This document shows, one piece after another, positions 29,222 to 39,056 of a stretch of DNA of 56,800 nt (within the stretch, counting starts at the first letter, position 1; every line of letters begins with the position of its first letter). Made by a program: the position numbers and the translations under genes. The notes below the pieces were generated by a model. The model searched no databases. It was not told where the DNA came from and saw only the letters and a program-made list of their open reading frames with translations. Origin of the DNA: Trichomonas tenax (lineage: Eukaryota; Parabasalia; Trichomonadida; Trichomonadidae); assembly GCA_023091735.1 (NCBI GenBank), contig JALKBU010000239.1, forward strand, positions 1-56,800, in the 5' to 3' direction.

Positions 29222-30149
29222 ATATAGTAATTTCTCATTTCACTAATAGATTTGCTTACAAAACCCTATAGAAATGACTATTTTGCTATTATAAATTTGA
29301 TAAAAAGTGTTATTTCTGACATGTAAAGAATTCGAAATCTATGATATTTGTCACTTTGAAATGTAAAATTTAATTGATGAGGAAGAAAAAAATTAAATTC
29401 GAATAACTGAAATCAATGAATTCTTAACCATTATGGAGATCACATGAAAATGACTCATTAATCAATAAATCAGAGTATTTATAATTAAATATTGGATGAT
29501 CTCATGAAAAATTGAAACATTGATTATCAAAATGTCAGTCATATCATATATATAAAGCAATGAACAAATGCATACTTTCATTCATCAAAAAGTTTCATAT
29601 CTCAAACTTGGATGTGATCTTTTAAGGCTGAAACCGAACGATAAGGTTCTTTTGTAGAAAATTTGTTTATTTTTCTTGAAAATTTCAAAAAATCAAGAAT
29701 TTCCGAATTTATGAAAAATTCTTTATTACAGACATGATCGATAATACTTAAATGATATATTTTACGTCAAAGGAAATGATAAATCTTCTTTTTCTTTTCT
29801 CACTTTTACCAATAACCTTAGGAAAATTGAGAGGTGTCAAATTGGTCGGGTGAAGCCTTAATCGATTTGATTTTTTACACCATTGTTTAGACATTTATAT
29901 CAAGATGATATTTTTCTTCAGATAAATATTAATTGCAATAACATGAATGAGTGGCGCTATTTTATATTTATAAGGTTGATGGGAAAAAAAATTTGACAAA
30001 ATTTAGCATTCAAAAAAAGTCGTCAAAAATTTGACCAATTTTTCTAGGATTTCCAGCACTAAATTGTTTGCCCTATTATATGAATTTTGGTGCTTTTGAG
30101 AGAATTGAGCTTCGAAAATTTTGAGGAAAAAACAATCTTTTTTATGATT
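29222..30149. other. Upstream region of the CLASP-like gene and spacer
   Basis: TGACATGTAAA lies at 29317-29327, about 100 bases before the CLASP ATG, with a TGACA...TGTAAA-like pair near 29340-29368. The rest is AT-rich with no gene. Confidence 0.45.
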
Positions 30150-30676
30150 ACGGTTACAGTTGAGGATGAACATATCAAATCAATGTAAATGATGATGCAG
30201 TTGTTGGAAACCTTGAAGAATATCTGTCGCATCATGTTATCGGTAATCCATGGGGCTATGGGTCAGAAATTTTAATATTCAGCAGCATCAACAGGAAGAC
30301 AATTAGGATGCAAGCTAAAGTTGAGTAACGTCATGAAAAACAACAAGATGTATTGCACAATAGTTTTTACCAAAAAGCGATCTTCCAACGTACATAAGCC
30401 AGTTATTTATGTTTATCCGAAAGAGACAATAAATTTATAAATGTGAGTGTGATGCCAGCAAATGGAGAATTCACTTTTGTTCATCCTAAATTTGATCATG
30501 AAAATATATGGAATATCAGAGCATTTCTATCTTGAGAAATAACTCATAAAAATAGAACACTAAGATACTTATTTTGGGGAGCAAATACGAAATCTGAATT
30601 TGAAATGAGTTCTGGATTTGTTGTACCAAATAATGGAATATTGTCATTTTTGGAACAAAAATTACAAGAAATCTGA
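30150..30676 (+). pseudogene. Decayed gene of an uncharacterised family with KPVIYxYP and YLFW motifs
   Basis: Across several frames the order of motifs is EEYLSHHVIGNPWGYGSEIL, then HKPVIYVYPKET (about 30393-30428), INVSVMPANGEFTFVHPKFD, IWNIRAFLS, RTLRYLFWGANT and SGFVVPNNGILSFLEQKL. That order matches a conserved protein family I know mainly from anaerobic bacteria and a few protists, with no assigned function. There is at least one frameshift after KET and an in-frame TGA at about 30533-30535. The frame ends soon after the FLEQKL block, where relatives continue. A bacterial origin is inference. Confidence 0.65.
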
Positions 30677-30980
30677 TGATCTTGAATAACATCAAATTGA
30701 ATGCAATAGATAATTGAGTTTTATGTTAATATGATGATGAAAAAGATTTATGAATGTAATATTCGTTTGATACATATGCATTTCATAATGAGATGATATT
30801 GATTTTTGTTTACATGACAAAACATTTTTACGTGTCAAATATTTGAATAATTGCAATATCGCTCTAATTTTGATGGAAATGGAATTTATGTGTTGTATTG
30901 ATTATGAAAATGCAGTAAATATGAAATGTTTCGTTACAAAATTTGTATGCGACGATATGTAAATTTATTCCGTTATATTG
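30677..30980 (+). promoter_or_regulatory. Upstream region of the EF-hand-like gene
   Basis: TTTACATGACA (30809-30819) and TTTACGTGTCA (30827-30837) lie close together about 145-170 bases before the ATG at 30981. No convincing Initiator is seen. Confidence 0.5.
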
Positions 30981-31427
30981 ATGAGTGGAAAGATATATCC
31001 GGAAGACAAAGAGGCCGCGAAAATCGTCTACGACAAAATAAAAGGCGACAGCAGCGACACAATATCTTTATTCGAAGCTGTTACAGCTCTCCGCCAGCTT
31101 GGAATCGAAACTGATACAGACACGCTCTACAAAGAAAATAAGCAGTGGGATATTTGCTTCGATAGATTCTGCGATATCTTCGGAAATAAAAAAGAAGAAA
31201 AAGAAATGAAAGAGCTCAGAAAGTACGTTGCTCAATCATTCGAAGCTTTGGGCGGAAAACCAAACCAACAGGGAATGATAGACATTCCAAAACTTCAAGA
31301 AGTCTTTACGTTCTTCAATTTTGATCTCACAGCGGAAGATTTTCTTATACACGGTCAATTCGACACAAGCAGCAATATCTTGTTCGACGAGTACATGACA
31401 ATATTCGATATGAACAGTCATACGTAA
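30981..31427 (+). CDS. EF-hand-like (calmodulin-superfamily) protein
   Basis: 148 residues from an ATG. The size and helix-loop-helix spacing suggest two EF-hand pairs: YPEDKEAAKIVYDKIKGDSS...ISLFEAVTALRQLGI, and EMKELRKYVAQSFEALGG...IDIPKLQEVFTFFNF...FDTSSNILFDEYMTIF. The loops lack the full set of acidic ligands, so calcium binding is doubtful for most or all of them. Regulatory light chains and dynein-associated calmodulin-like proteins look like this. The first two ORF codons upstream of the ATG are non-ATG, so 30981 is the start. Confidence 0.6.
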   Translation: MSGKIYPEDKEAAKIVYDKIKGDSSDTISLFEAVTALRQLGIETDTDTLYKENKQWDICFDRFCDIFGNKKEEKEMKELRKYVAQSFEALGGKPNQQGMIDIPKLQEVFTFFNFDLTAEDFLIHGQFDTSSNILFDEYMTIFDMNSHT

Positions 31428-32395
31428 GCACGGTTTGTTTTACACCCCGAATTTCTGTCTTATTTCTTCAATATTCACAAATGTCTTTATTCTAATAAAA
31501 GTTAATATTACAACTTATGTATTTAATATATGGTCCCTCAGTATATTTCTCATCTGTCTATAATAGCCTTATAATAGTATTTTATCATAAATGTTAATAT
31601 AAATAATTTCATGAGATAGCAATTATTATCTTTGTAATTCATTGCCCATCTTTCTGAACTTTAATCTATATATTCCAATACAAATTAATAATTATAACAA
31701 TTCACTTTATTTATATGAAAATACATTCTTAGCACAGCATAAACTGGATCAACTCTTCAAATCTATAATGGTTATCATATAGAGAACACAATATATCATT
31801 CCAAAGATATTTTTTTCTTTTCAATACATATAATATGCTGATTAATTCACCGAACGAGAAGCGCTTTCTTTAGTAAATTTGTATTGCATAAGTGCTGTTG
31901 AGCTTCTTCAACTAACTCTTTTGAAGTTTGATGAAATGCTAATTGTTTGTGATGGGAAGATTCAAAAACTGTGATATGACTTATTTAATCATATAATCAT
32001 TATTTCCATATCCAAAATATTCATATTATACTTATATTGTATTTCATAATATTGTCATGAAAATATATTTTTCATAGTTCATGCATAGTTAGCGTGTAAA
32101 ATTCCTAGACATACTCTACTAGCACCTGTTCTAATATGAAATTTATATTTTAAAAACCGAAATTTAACGATGGTTAAAAAATGATTTTTTCTCATAAAAT
32201 AGGAATATTCAGAAATTAACTATATGATAATTTGATAGTTCTGTCCACATACTATTATATTATTAAATGATAATTGGAAAATATTAAGAATTCACTGAGA
32301 TATTTCTTATTTTATAAAGTAGCAAAAGAACTATAAAACCTATCAACATAAATTAACTTTTATTGTATATTGAAACGTAAAAAAATCAATGAGAA
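31428..32395. other. AT-rich intergenic region
   Basis: Nearly 1 kb without a supportable gene or recognisable promoter element for the phosphatase gene beyond AT-rich tracts. Confidence 0.45.
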
Positions 32396-33964
32396 ATGAA
32401 ATCTGTTGTTATTTTTATTACAATTTTTAAATTGAGTCGAATCACAGTTGCAGGGGAGATTTTAAAACAGTATAAACAGCTTTGGAGTCGCCCCTACAAC
32501 GATAAGGTTGCGCTCCCTGTTATCCCTCGAGAAGCAATTCAAGAGATTTGCAAAACTTCGATCGAAATCTTGAAAGAACAATCGCTATTCATCGAAATCG
32601 GATATCCACTGACGATTGTTGGAGACTTACACGGCAGTATCAATGATTTATTTCGAATTTTGAGACTTTTCAAATTGCCACCACAAACAAATTACTTATT
32701 TCTCGGTGATTATGTTGACAGAGGCACCAACTCTGTTGCTGTCATCACTATCCTTTTGTGCTTGTTCTGCGAAAATCCTGTCGAAGTGACACTGCTGAGA
32801 GGCAATCACGAGTTTCCTTCAGTAAACAAGTGCTACGGATTTTATAACGAAGTAATGAAGATATATAACGATGCAAGTGTATGGGAACTCTTCAATGAAG
32901 TGTTCACTTATCTTCCTCTCGTTGCTGTTGTGAATGAAGAAATCATATGTGTGCATGGAGGTCTTTCACCACGTCTGAAAAATCTTCGCCAATTAACAGA
33001 CATTCCGATGCCATTCAAGACGTTCTCGCAGTACCCTGCTGTGTGCGACCTGCTGTGGAGTGATCCTTCGGAGAAGGAAAACACGAAGTATGAAAGAAAT
33101 ACGCGAGGATATGGATACTTCTTCAGTCAGAGAGCAATTATCAAATTTTTTCTCAAAAACAAATTGAAACTCATAATACGCGGCCATCAATGCAATATGA
33201 AAGGTGTTCACTCATTTGCTGAAGAGCTCGGTGTCACTATATTCTCATGCTCTAACTATGGTGGCTTGATGAGAAATAGATGTGGTGTTGCACTAATGGG
33301 AACAGATGAACTACTTTATTTTTACTCATTGGGCCGTGATACTGAATATTGCTGCACAGCTAATTCAGTAATGACTCTCAATGGGAAATATGGTCTTCAC
33401 TTGCCTATAGCCTCACCGCAGAAGCCAATAACACCAAACCATCGTCATAAGAAGCCCAAGAAGAAGCCACAGATAAAACTTATCACACATCCACAGACAT
33501 ATATCGATCATCCGAGTGTTAAATTCCTTCGCGATGATTTCCTATTCCTTCCGAAGACAGACTTTGTTCCTCCATCTCCTGCTCCACTCCCTAAGCCTGT
33601 CGAAATCATCATTACTCGTAACCGCCCAGAAGAAACGGAGTCAGAAGTAGTAGATAAGAAACAAGAGCTTTCGGCCTCAAAGTCACAACCCGACCTAACA
33701 CCATCCCCTCGTCCGCACACGAAGAAGTCTAAAACAAAGGCAAGAAACTCTATTCTTCATAGTAAGAAGAAGTCCTCCCCATATGTATCAGTTATAGGAG
33801 GCAAAGATAATGATCAGGAAGTTGAAGAAGCTTCCGAGCAAATGTCTTCACTTCGTCGTTCACGAAGTGAGAGTAATTATCACGAACTTCCATCGGAAAA
33901 AGTCACTATTCCTGCAATGCCAATCCTCTTCGAAGATTATCCTTCTGAAGAGAATGCGATTTGA
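32396..33964 (+). CDS. PP1-type serine/threonine phosphatase with long C-terminal tail
   Basis: 522 residues from an ATG. The PPP catalytic core is complete: GDLHG at 76-80, GDYVDRG at 104-110, RGNHE at 135-139, HGG at 187-189, RGHQ at 262-265 and SNYGG near 286-290, giving all metal and phosphate ligands. The core ends about residue 320. It is followed by about 200 residues of low-complexity sequence that is Lys/Pro/Ser-rich (KPKKKPQIKLITHPQTY, PPSPAPLPKPVEI, RPHTKKSKTKARN) and ends acidic. Such tails are absent from canonical PP1 and could direct binding or localisation. The extreme N-terminus is mildly hydrophobic but not a convincing signal. Confidence 0.9.
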   Translation: MKSVVIFITIFKLSRITVAGEILKQYKQLWSRPYNDKVALPVIPREAIQEICKTSIEILKEQSLFIEIGYPLTIVGDLHGSINDLFRILRLFKLPPQTNYLFLGDYVDRGTNSVAVITILLCLFCENPVEVTLLRGNHEFPSVNKCYGFYNEVMKIYNDASVWELFNEVFTYLPLVAVVNEEIICVHGGLSPRLKNLRQLTDIPMPFKTFSQYPAVCDLLWSDPSEKENTKYERNTRGYGYFFSQRAIIKFFLKNKLKLIIRGHQCNMKGVHSFAEELGVTIFSCSNYGGLMRNRCGVALMGTDELLYFYSLGRDTEYCCTANSVMTLNGKYGLHLPIASPQKPITPNHRHKKPKKKPQIKLITHPQTYIDHPSVKFLRDDFLFLPKTDFVPPSPAPLPKPVEIIITRNRPEETESEVVDKKQELSASKSQPDLTPSPRPHTKKSKTKARNSILHSKKKSSPYVSVIGGKDNDQEVEEASEQMSSLRRSRSESNYHELPSEKVTIPAMPILFEDYPSEENAI

Positions 33965-34248
33965 TATTTTTTATAATATCATTTTTAAATATTTGTTTGT
34001 AGTTTATTCATTTCAAACATATATTTTTAGTTTCCATTTTATAATGTGTAGTCAAGAGCTGTGTTTCATTCATTATCTTGTTTAACAATATCAGTGTTTA
34101 TGTTGATTTTGTGACAATTATATAAATCAACTTGTTTTATAATTGCAATTCTTCGCATTAATGCTGCGCTAGTGTCAGCCAATTCTTTGATGCATTCTTT
34201 ACTTTGGATCTCTGTTATATAATATAAATTAATGTCATTATAAAATTT
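33965..34248. other. 3' flank of the phosphatase gene
   Basis: AT-rich; no gene is supported. Confidence 0.4.
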
Positions 34249-34316
34249 TGACATGTAAATATCTAAAATGTCTTGTAATTTTATTTGTCATGTAAATTAA
34301 TATATTGACATGTAAA
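34249..34316 (+). promoter_or_regulatory. Triple cluster of TGACATGTAAA elements upstream of a Myb gene
   Basis: TGACATGTAAA (34249-34259), TGTCATGTAAA (34286-34296) and TGACATGTAAA (34306-34316) all point the same way, 110-180 bases before the ATG at 34428. This is among the densest clusters in the window. Confidence 0.65.
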
Positions 34317-34420
34317 GTTACTGAATCAATTAAGAATTCACAAAAAAATTGAGAGCGTCCACAAAAATATTTAAATAAAAATTTCCATAGATTTATGGTC
34401 TGATTATTTTTGATATCAAC

Positions 34421-34425
34421 TCACT
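34421..34425 (+). promoter_or_regulatory. Initiator match TCACT
   Basis: TCACT lies two bases before the ATG at 34428, which predicts a leader of about five bases. Confidence 0.6.
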
Positions 34426-34427
34426 CA

Positions 34428-35036
34428 ATGTGTGATGTTTCTGATGATGCCTCACTGGCCCATAGAGGCGGCTCACAGCAAACAACACTGCTAGCTACCA
34501 AACAGATTTCCAGGAAGATGCGATCTTCATTTACGAAAAGTGAGGATGAATTACTGAAAAGCTTGGTGCGAAAGAACGGGGATTACGATTGGGATATCAT
34601 TGCTGAGGGAATTCCAGGTAAAACACCAAGGCAATGTCGCGAAAGATTCAGAAATTATTTATCTCCAGAAATCATAAACGGAAGATGGACGAAAGAGGAA
34701 GAAGCAATCCTCATAATGCAGTATTCCAAGCATGGACCGAAATGGGCCAGATTATGTCAATTCTTTCCGAACAGATCAGTAGCGAATATCAAGAACCATT
34801 TCTCTTCAATATACAGAAGTATTACAAAGAGAATACAGGCAAACCAAAGGAAAAATGAGTTAATTCAAAAACTAGATGAATGTGTTATGCGTTCTATTCC
34901 AGTGCCACATGTAAACTCGCCCAATGGAGGTACTGCAGAAATGACATCAGACCCTGAAAATCTATTTTCTGAAGATATAATGAATTCTCAGATTGAAGAT
35001 TTTGACCCATTCGACGTTAATGTCTTTGACATTTAA
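34428..35036 (+). CDS. R2R3 Myb DNA-binding protein, copy 3
   Basis: 202 residues from the Initiator-proximal ATG. After a 30-residue leader come repeat 1 (FTKSEDELLKSLVRKNGDYDW...TPRQCRERFRNYL) and repeat 2 (RWTKEEEAILIMQYSKHGPKW...VANIKNHFSSI), with the Trp/hydrophobic spacing of classical c-Myb repeats. It is closer to c-Myb type than copies 1 and 2. A neutral to acidic tail (about 145-202) ends DFDPFDVNVFDI. It is a nuclear transcription factor whose targets are unknown. Confidence 0.92.
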   Translation: MCDVSDDASLAHRGGSQQTTLLATKQISRKMRSSFTKSEDELLKSLVRKNGDYDWDIIAEGIPGKTPRQCRERFRNYLSPEIINGRWTKEEEAILIMQYSKHGPKWARLCQFFPNRSVANIKNHFSSIYRSITKRIQANQRKNELIQKLDECVMRSIPVPHVNSPNGGTAEMTSDPENLFSEDIMNSQIEDFDPFDVNVFDI

Positions 35037-35265
35037 TTGTTAGATTTTAACCCCCTGATGATGTTAGTTATGATATTTTTTATAAAGATATAAAATTATG
35101 TTCATTGATGTTGATTATTCTTAACAGGGATCGTCCATCTCAGAGTCTTGTATTCGACGAGATAACAATTTCATCAAAATAGTATTTCAAAATAAAATAC
35201 GCATCTTTATTGAAACAAGACAAAAACTATTGACACAAAGGCAGCACACAGACTTGACAACAATA

Positions 35266-36012
35266 TTACCAATCAAAGGAGTAATGAGTCAAATCATTAC
35301 TGATATTTGAACGAAAACTAAAGTCATCAAGTATCACTGGATCGGGTGACGCTATGGAGTTAAATTCCTGGATTGATGAATCAATTATAGGTTCACGAAT
35401 AGATATAGAAAGATCTGTTATTGAAAGTTGAGTTTTCACGGCTTCTACTGTCTGGTCGATTTGGAGATTAATTTTATTTGTGTTCTGTGATGTGGGTATC
35501 GGCCTTTCTCTTTTTGTTTGTGTATTTTTTTCGATTCTCTTTTTCAATGCTGAATTCCATCTGTTTTTCACAGCATTATCTGTTCTTCCTGGTATGTGTT
35601 AAGCAATCTTTGTCCATTTGTTTCCTAATTCTTTTTGCAATTTTATAATCATTTCATCTTCTTGTGGAGTCCAAGAATTCTTAATCAAGTTCGGATCCAA
35701 GCTATTGTGCCAGCTTTCTGTGCACTGTTTTCCAATTCGTCCAGCTCCAGGAATAGTTTCTGCAAGTTTCGACCAGCTCGTTGGGCCGTGTGTTTTAACC
35801 CATTCTATGACTTTTTCGTCTTCCTCGCATGTCCAGCATCCATTTACTATACTTGTAGCAGTAATATTACTGAGACTAGGAAATTGTGTTAAATCTTTCA
35901 TTATCAATTCATCTGTGATCTTCAAAGTTTTCAGGTTCACTGTAATTGTCCTTGTTCTAGACATTGTTGGTGCTAATGGCTCCTTTAATGCCTTCGAAAT
36001 CTCAGTATTCAT
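35266..36012 (-). pseudogene. R2R3 Myb gene interrupted by one in-frame TAA
   Basis: One frame of 249 codons from an ATG at 36010-36012 is broken only by TAA at 35599-35601 (codon 138). Before it lie a leader, repeat 1 (CWTCEEDEKVIEWVKTHGPTSW...KQCTESWHNSLDP) and most of repeat 2 (SWTPQEDEMIIKLQKELGNKWTKIA). After it the same frame continues with IPGRTDNAVKNRWNSALKKRI and a 90-residue acidic tail. The stop sits between the second and third helices of repeat 2, so a shortened product would lack the recognition helix. No other lesion is visible. A recent nonsense mutation is the simplest reading; a sequencing error or readthrough are alternatives. Confidence 0.75.
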
Positions 36013-37640
36013 GAAAGTGATTTTCTGAGGATTTGGTGTACGTTTAAAAATGTCAAAATCCTTACATGAAGATTACGGAGCATATACAACCTACAGTGTG
36101 GTAGCGTCTAAATAATCTAAATGAATTTGCTCCATATTGGCACTTTTTATTGTAGATCGATGTATTATGGCATTTGATACAGTCTAACATGCAATTTATC
36201 TTTACAAAATGTGATGTATTCCTTAAGATAAATCAGTTCGCTGACTTAGGGCCTACTTCTTCATTCTTTTTAATATTCATAATATTTGATCGCGAAACCA
36301 CATAAATAAATCAATGTGTTCTATTTAAAACATTCTCAATTAATTATCCATCTGGTTAGTTTTGTTCCATTTAGCTTATTTTTTATGTTTGCTCGAAGAT
36401 TTTCGTCAAATACATTGTTCAGGATCCTAAAAATAGCTCACAATGATAGCATTCATTCAATAACGCTTATTTTCTATGAAAAATAAAGTGTAATAAACTA
36501 GTATATCGTCCTGTTTGATTTTAAATTAATAATCACACTTTAAAGTCATCAAGTCAATATAACTTCCACTATATTCAATGGGATTATCTGCTAGCTACCA
36601 TAGTTTTCGGCTTGAGCTTGGCTTTGTTTGAGCAAAATATTTTTAGTAAATGTAAAATATGACATGTAAATACATTTTTTTGTCGTGTAGTATCACAAAA
36701 AATCCGTTAAAATTTAGTTCTTCGATTTAATGATAAGAATGATATAGGAAATGTGTGTATAGTATATAGAAAAAGCCACAAAGGACAACTCCTCATTTTA
36801 TGGTTGGCTGAGATCTAGTTGAGGTCGCCACCTACAACACCATGCTCTGACCTTCTGGTTGTAGTCTTTTGTTAAAGGAGATGTACGGATGAGCATAAAA
36901 AATGTCTGAAATTCGTCGAAAAGTTATGATATGAAATTACAAAAAACGAAGTAAATGCGAAATAATTATAATAATTAGATAGAAAACGAAAGGGTAGGTT
37001 CATGTTACGTTTAAGTTAAGAAGTAAAACTCACTACATCAAGAGATAAAGTCGATTTAAGTTGAAAAATTTAAAATTACTTTTTCTCGAAAATTCCTCGA
37101 TTAATGCATGTTATTTTCTTTACCATTGTTATCCATATCCAATTATGAGTAATTTTGCAAGTTTAGTCGGATAATTTAGTTATATATAAAAAAATCAAAA
37201 AATTGATTTACCTTGGCATAACGCTTTACTATCACCATCTTAATCTATTGGCAAAGAGAGGCTTCAATTCATCATGTATACAAACTATTGTTTTTTCAAA
37301 CAAAAAACTTTGAGTTTTGAGTAATTTATAATTGCTTGGTGGCTTTCTGTCTTACCACGAGTTGCCGTCAATAAAAACAAACAAAAGTTGTAATCTTTTT
37401 TATGATCACTAAAAATAACTATTTCGATCGATTCATTATCTCTGTTTGGTCACAGAGATATCAGTTATAGAAGTTTCGAGGCTGACAGAATGTAAATGCT
37501 TATTTTTTCTTTCAATATTTTCACTACTGCGGGATTTTGATATTTTGAGAGGCGCCGTAAAACGCTAGACAAGGAATATGGTGTAGAACGCTGTGCATAG
37601 TAAAACATTTGCTTGACACATTTTTTGTGAATTTTTGTGC
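36013..37640. other. Intergenic region with a GC-richer island
   Basis: No gene is supported. A TGACATGTAAA element is at 36660-36670, with TTGTCGTGTAG about 20 bases on. From about 36778 to 36890 the composition becomes noticeably GC-richer, with arms CTACAAC/GTTGTAG that could pair around 36831-36863. It does not fit a tRNA. Confidence 0.4.
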
Positions 37641-37645
37641 TCATA
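37641..37645 (+). promoter_or_regulatory. Initiator match TCATA before the kinase gene
   Basis: TCATA lies eight bases before the ATG at 37654. The element is preserved even though the coding frame is interrupted. Confidence 0.5.
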
Positions 37646-37653
37646 AAACAATA

Positions 37654-38562
37654 ATGAATCATGGAGATATAGAGTTCTTCGAACAGGAGGGAATAACATG
37701 TCACAACGTGATTGCCAGTGGTGCATATGGTGTTATCTACAGTGTTTTTCTTCAAAAATACAATGACTTCTTTGCTTTAAAGAAGATTCCTTTTAAAAAC
37801 TTTCAGGAAGAAGAAGTCCAATGTTTAATGAATATTGATGACCCCAAGATCATCAGGCTATATAAGTGCTACAAGTATGATGATAATGCATACTTATTGA
37901 TGGAGAATTGCAAAACAGATCTCGAAAAATATATTAAAACACACAAAATTTCTTCACAAGAAGAACTTAAAAGGATCATTTATGATGTAATAGCAGCAGT
38001 TCAAGTATACCATGACAATGGTGTCGCTCATTGCGACATCAAGCCTTCGAACTTCATACTTAATAATTATTGATGAATCAAGATCAGTGATTTTGGTTTA
38101 TCCACGATCAATCAGAATATCTGCGACAGCTGCAGAGGTAAATTGCTGTTCATGGCACCAGAAGTCTTTAATAAGAAACATTATAACCAAATGAGGGCCG
38201 ATATTTGGTCATTGGGTGTTGTAATCTATTACCTTGTAACCAACACATTCCCATTTATGGGCAGGGATGCAAGAGCACTCATAGAATGCGTAATGAAATC
38301 GAACTATGATGAATCGATTTTAATCAATTCGTCGTTGAAGAATTTAATTGCGATGTGCTTAGAGAATGATCCAAGGTGTAGAGTAAATGCAGATCAATTG
38401 CTGTGTATACCATTCTTTACAGAGAAAACGAAACATGTCGGTATTTCTCAGCATAACTCGTTGAAGAAACTCATTATTCCAAGAATAATGGTCAAGTTTA
38501 CTGCATTCATGGAGCACTCGACCAGTTTTCACCAGAAAAATTGTGAAATTTGTATCATTTAA
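37654..38562 (+). pseudogene. Protein kinase gene with two adjacent in-frame TGA codons
   Basis: A single frame of 303 codons from an ATG encodes a complete kinase domain except for TGA TGA at 38071-38076 (codons 140-141). Seen in order are a Gly loop (VIASGAYGVIYSVF), the ATP Lys (FALKKI), a catalytic loop with Cys in place of Arg (VAHCDIKPSNF), the two TGA, the DFG motif (KISDFGLST), APE (LLFMAPEVF), DIWSLGVVIYYLVTNTFPF, and the C-lobe ending before about residue 270. The TGA pair sits exactly in the short beta-hairpin between the catalytic loop and DFG, where residues vary. No other lesion is visible. CAMK/NIMA-like in flavour. A pseudogene is the default call; readthrough would restore a full protein. 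Confidence 0.75.
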
Positions 38563-38920
38563 TGTTTATATTTTATTTTTAAATAATAGTTATTTGATTT
38601 TAGCTTGCTATCGTAACAAATATCCCTGCTTTGTTCTCTTTCATCAAAAATTAACTTTAATGAATGATCGAAATAAAAATATCGGGTTGAAGTCTTTAAA
38701 TGTGATACCTCTTATTTTTTCATGAATCCTTAATGATCTTAACTGTGTGTTTCAGGATATGGGAAAAAGATCAAAAGATTTTTGACCTTTTTTCAATATA
38801 CCGGAAAATAATATCAGTGATTGATATAGAACATATAAATATATAACGATTTATCAAAGTTTTACTCGACCTCTATAAGAGCACAACGAGATATAGAAGC
38901 TTCAAAGTTAATCTAATATT
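38563..38920. other. Spacer after the kinase gene
   Basis: AT-rich; no gene is supported. Confidence 0.4.
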
Positions 38921-39056
38921 TGTCATGTGACTATTTTTGACATGTAAAGTTTTAAAATTGTCATGTAATGTTTGGTTTTGGTTTGTAAATTTTCGGTTAG
39001 ATTTTTGCCAAAATAGAGGATATTTGTCACGTAAAGGCTATGGTCGAACCTTTCTA
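38921..39056 (+). promoter_or_regulatory. uS2 upstream region: four TGTCA(C/T)GTAA-type elements plus ribosomal-protein element
   Basis: TGTCATGTGA (38921-38930), TGACATGTAAA (38938-38948), TGTCATGTAA (38960-38969) and TGTCACGTAAAG (39025-39036) precede the ATG at 39057. Immediately before the ATG, GGCTATGGTCGAACCTTT (39037-39054) parallels the proximal element of eL13. Confidence 0.6.

Noticed and set aside
36778..36890. tRNA candidate in the GC-richer island
   Set aside because: On the minus strand a D-arm-like GGTCAGAGCATGG is present, but there is no matching acceptor stem and no T-arm GGTTCRAATCC. I found no credible tRNA anywhere in the window.
38071..38076. Selenocysteine or intron explanation for the TGA pair
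   Set aside because: Trichomonads are not known to use selenocysteine. No GT...ACTAAC...AG-type intron surrounds the codons, and two TGA in a row would be unprecedented for that use.
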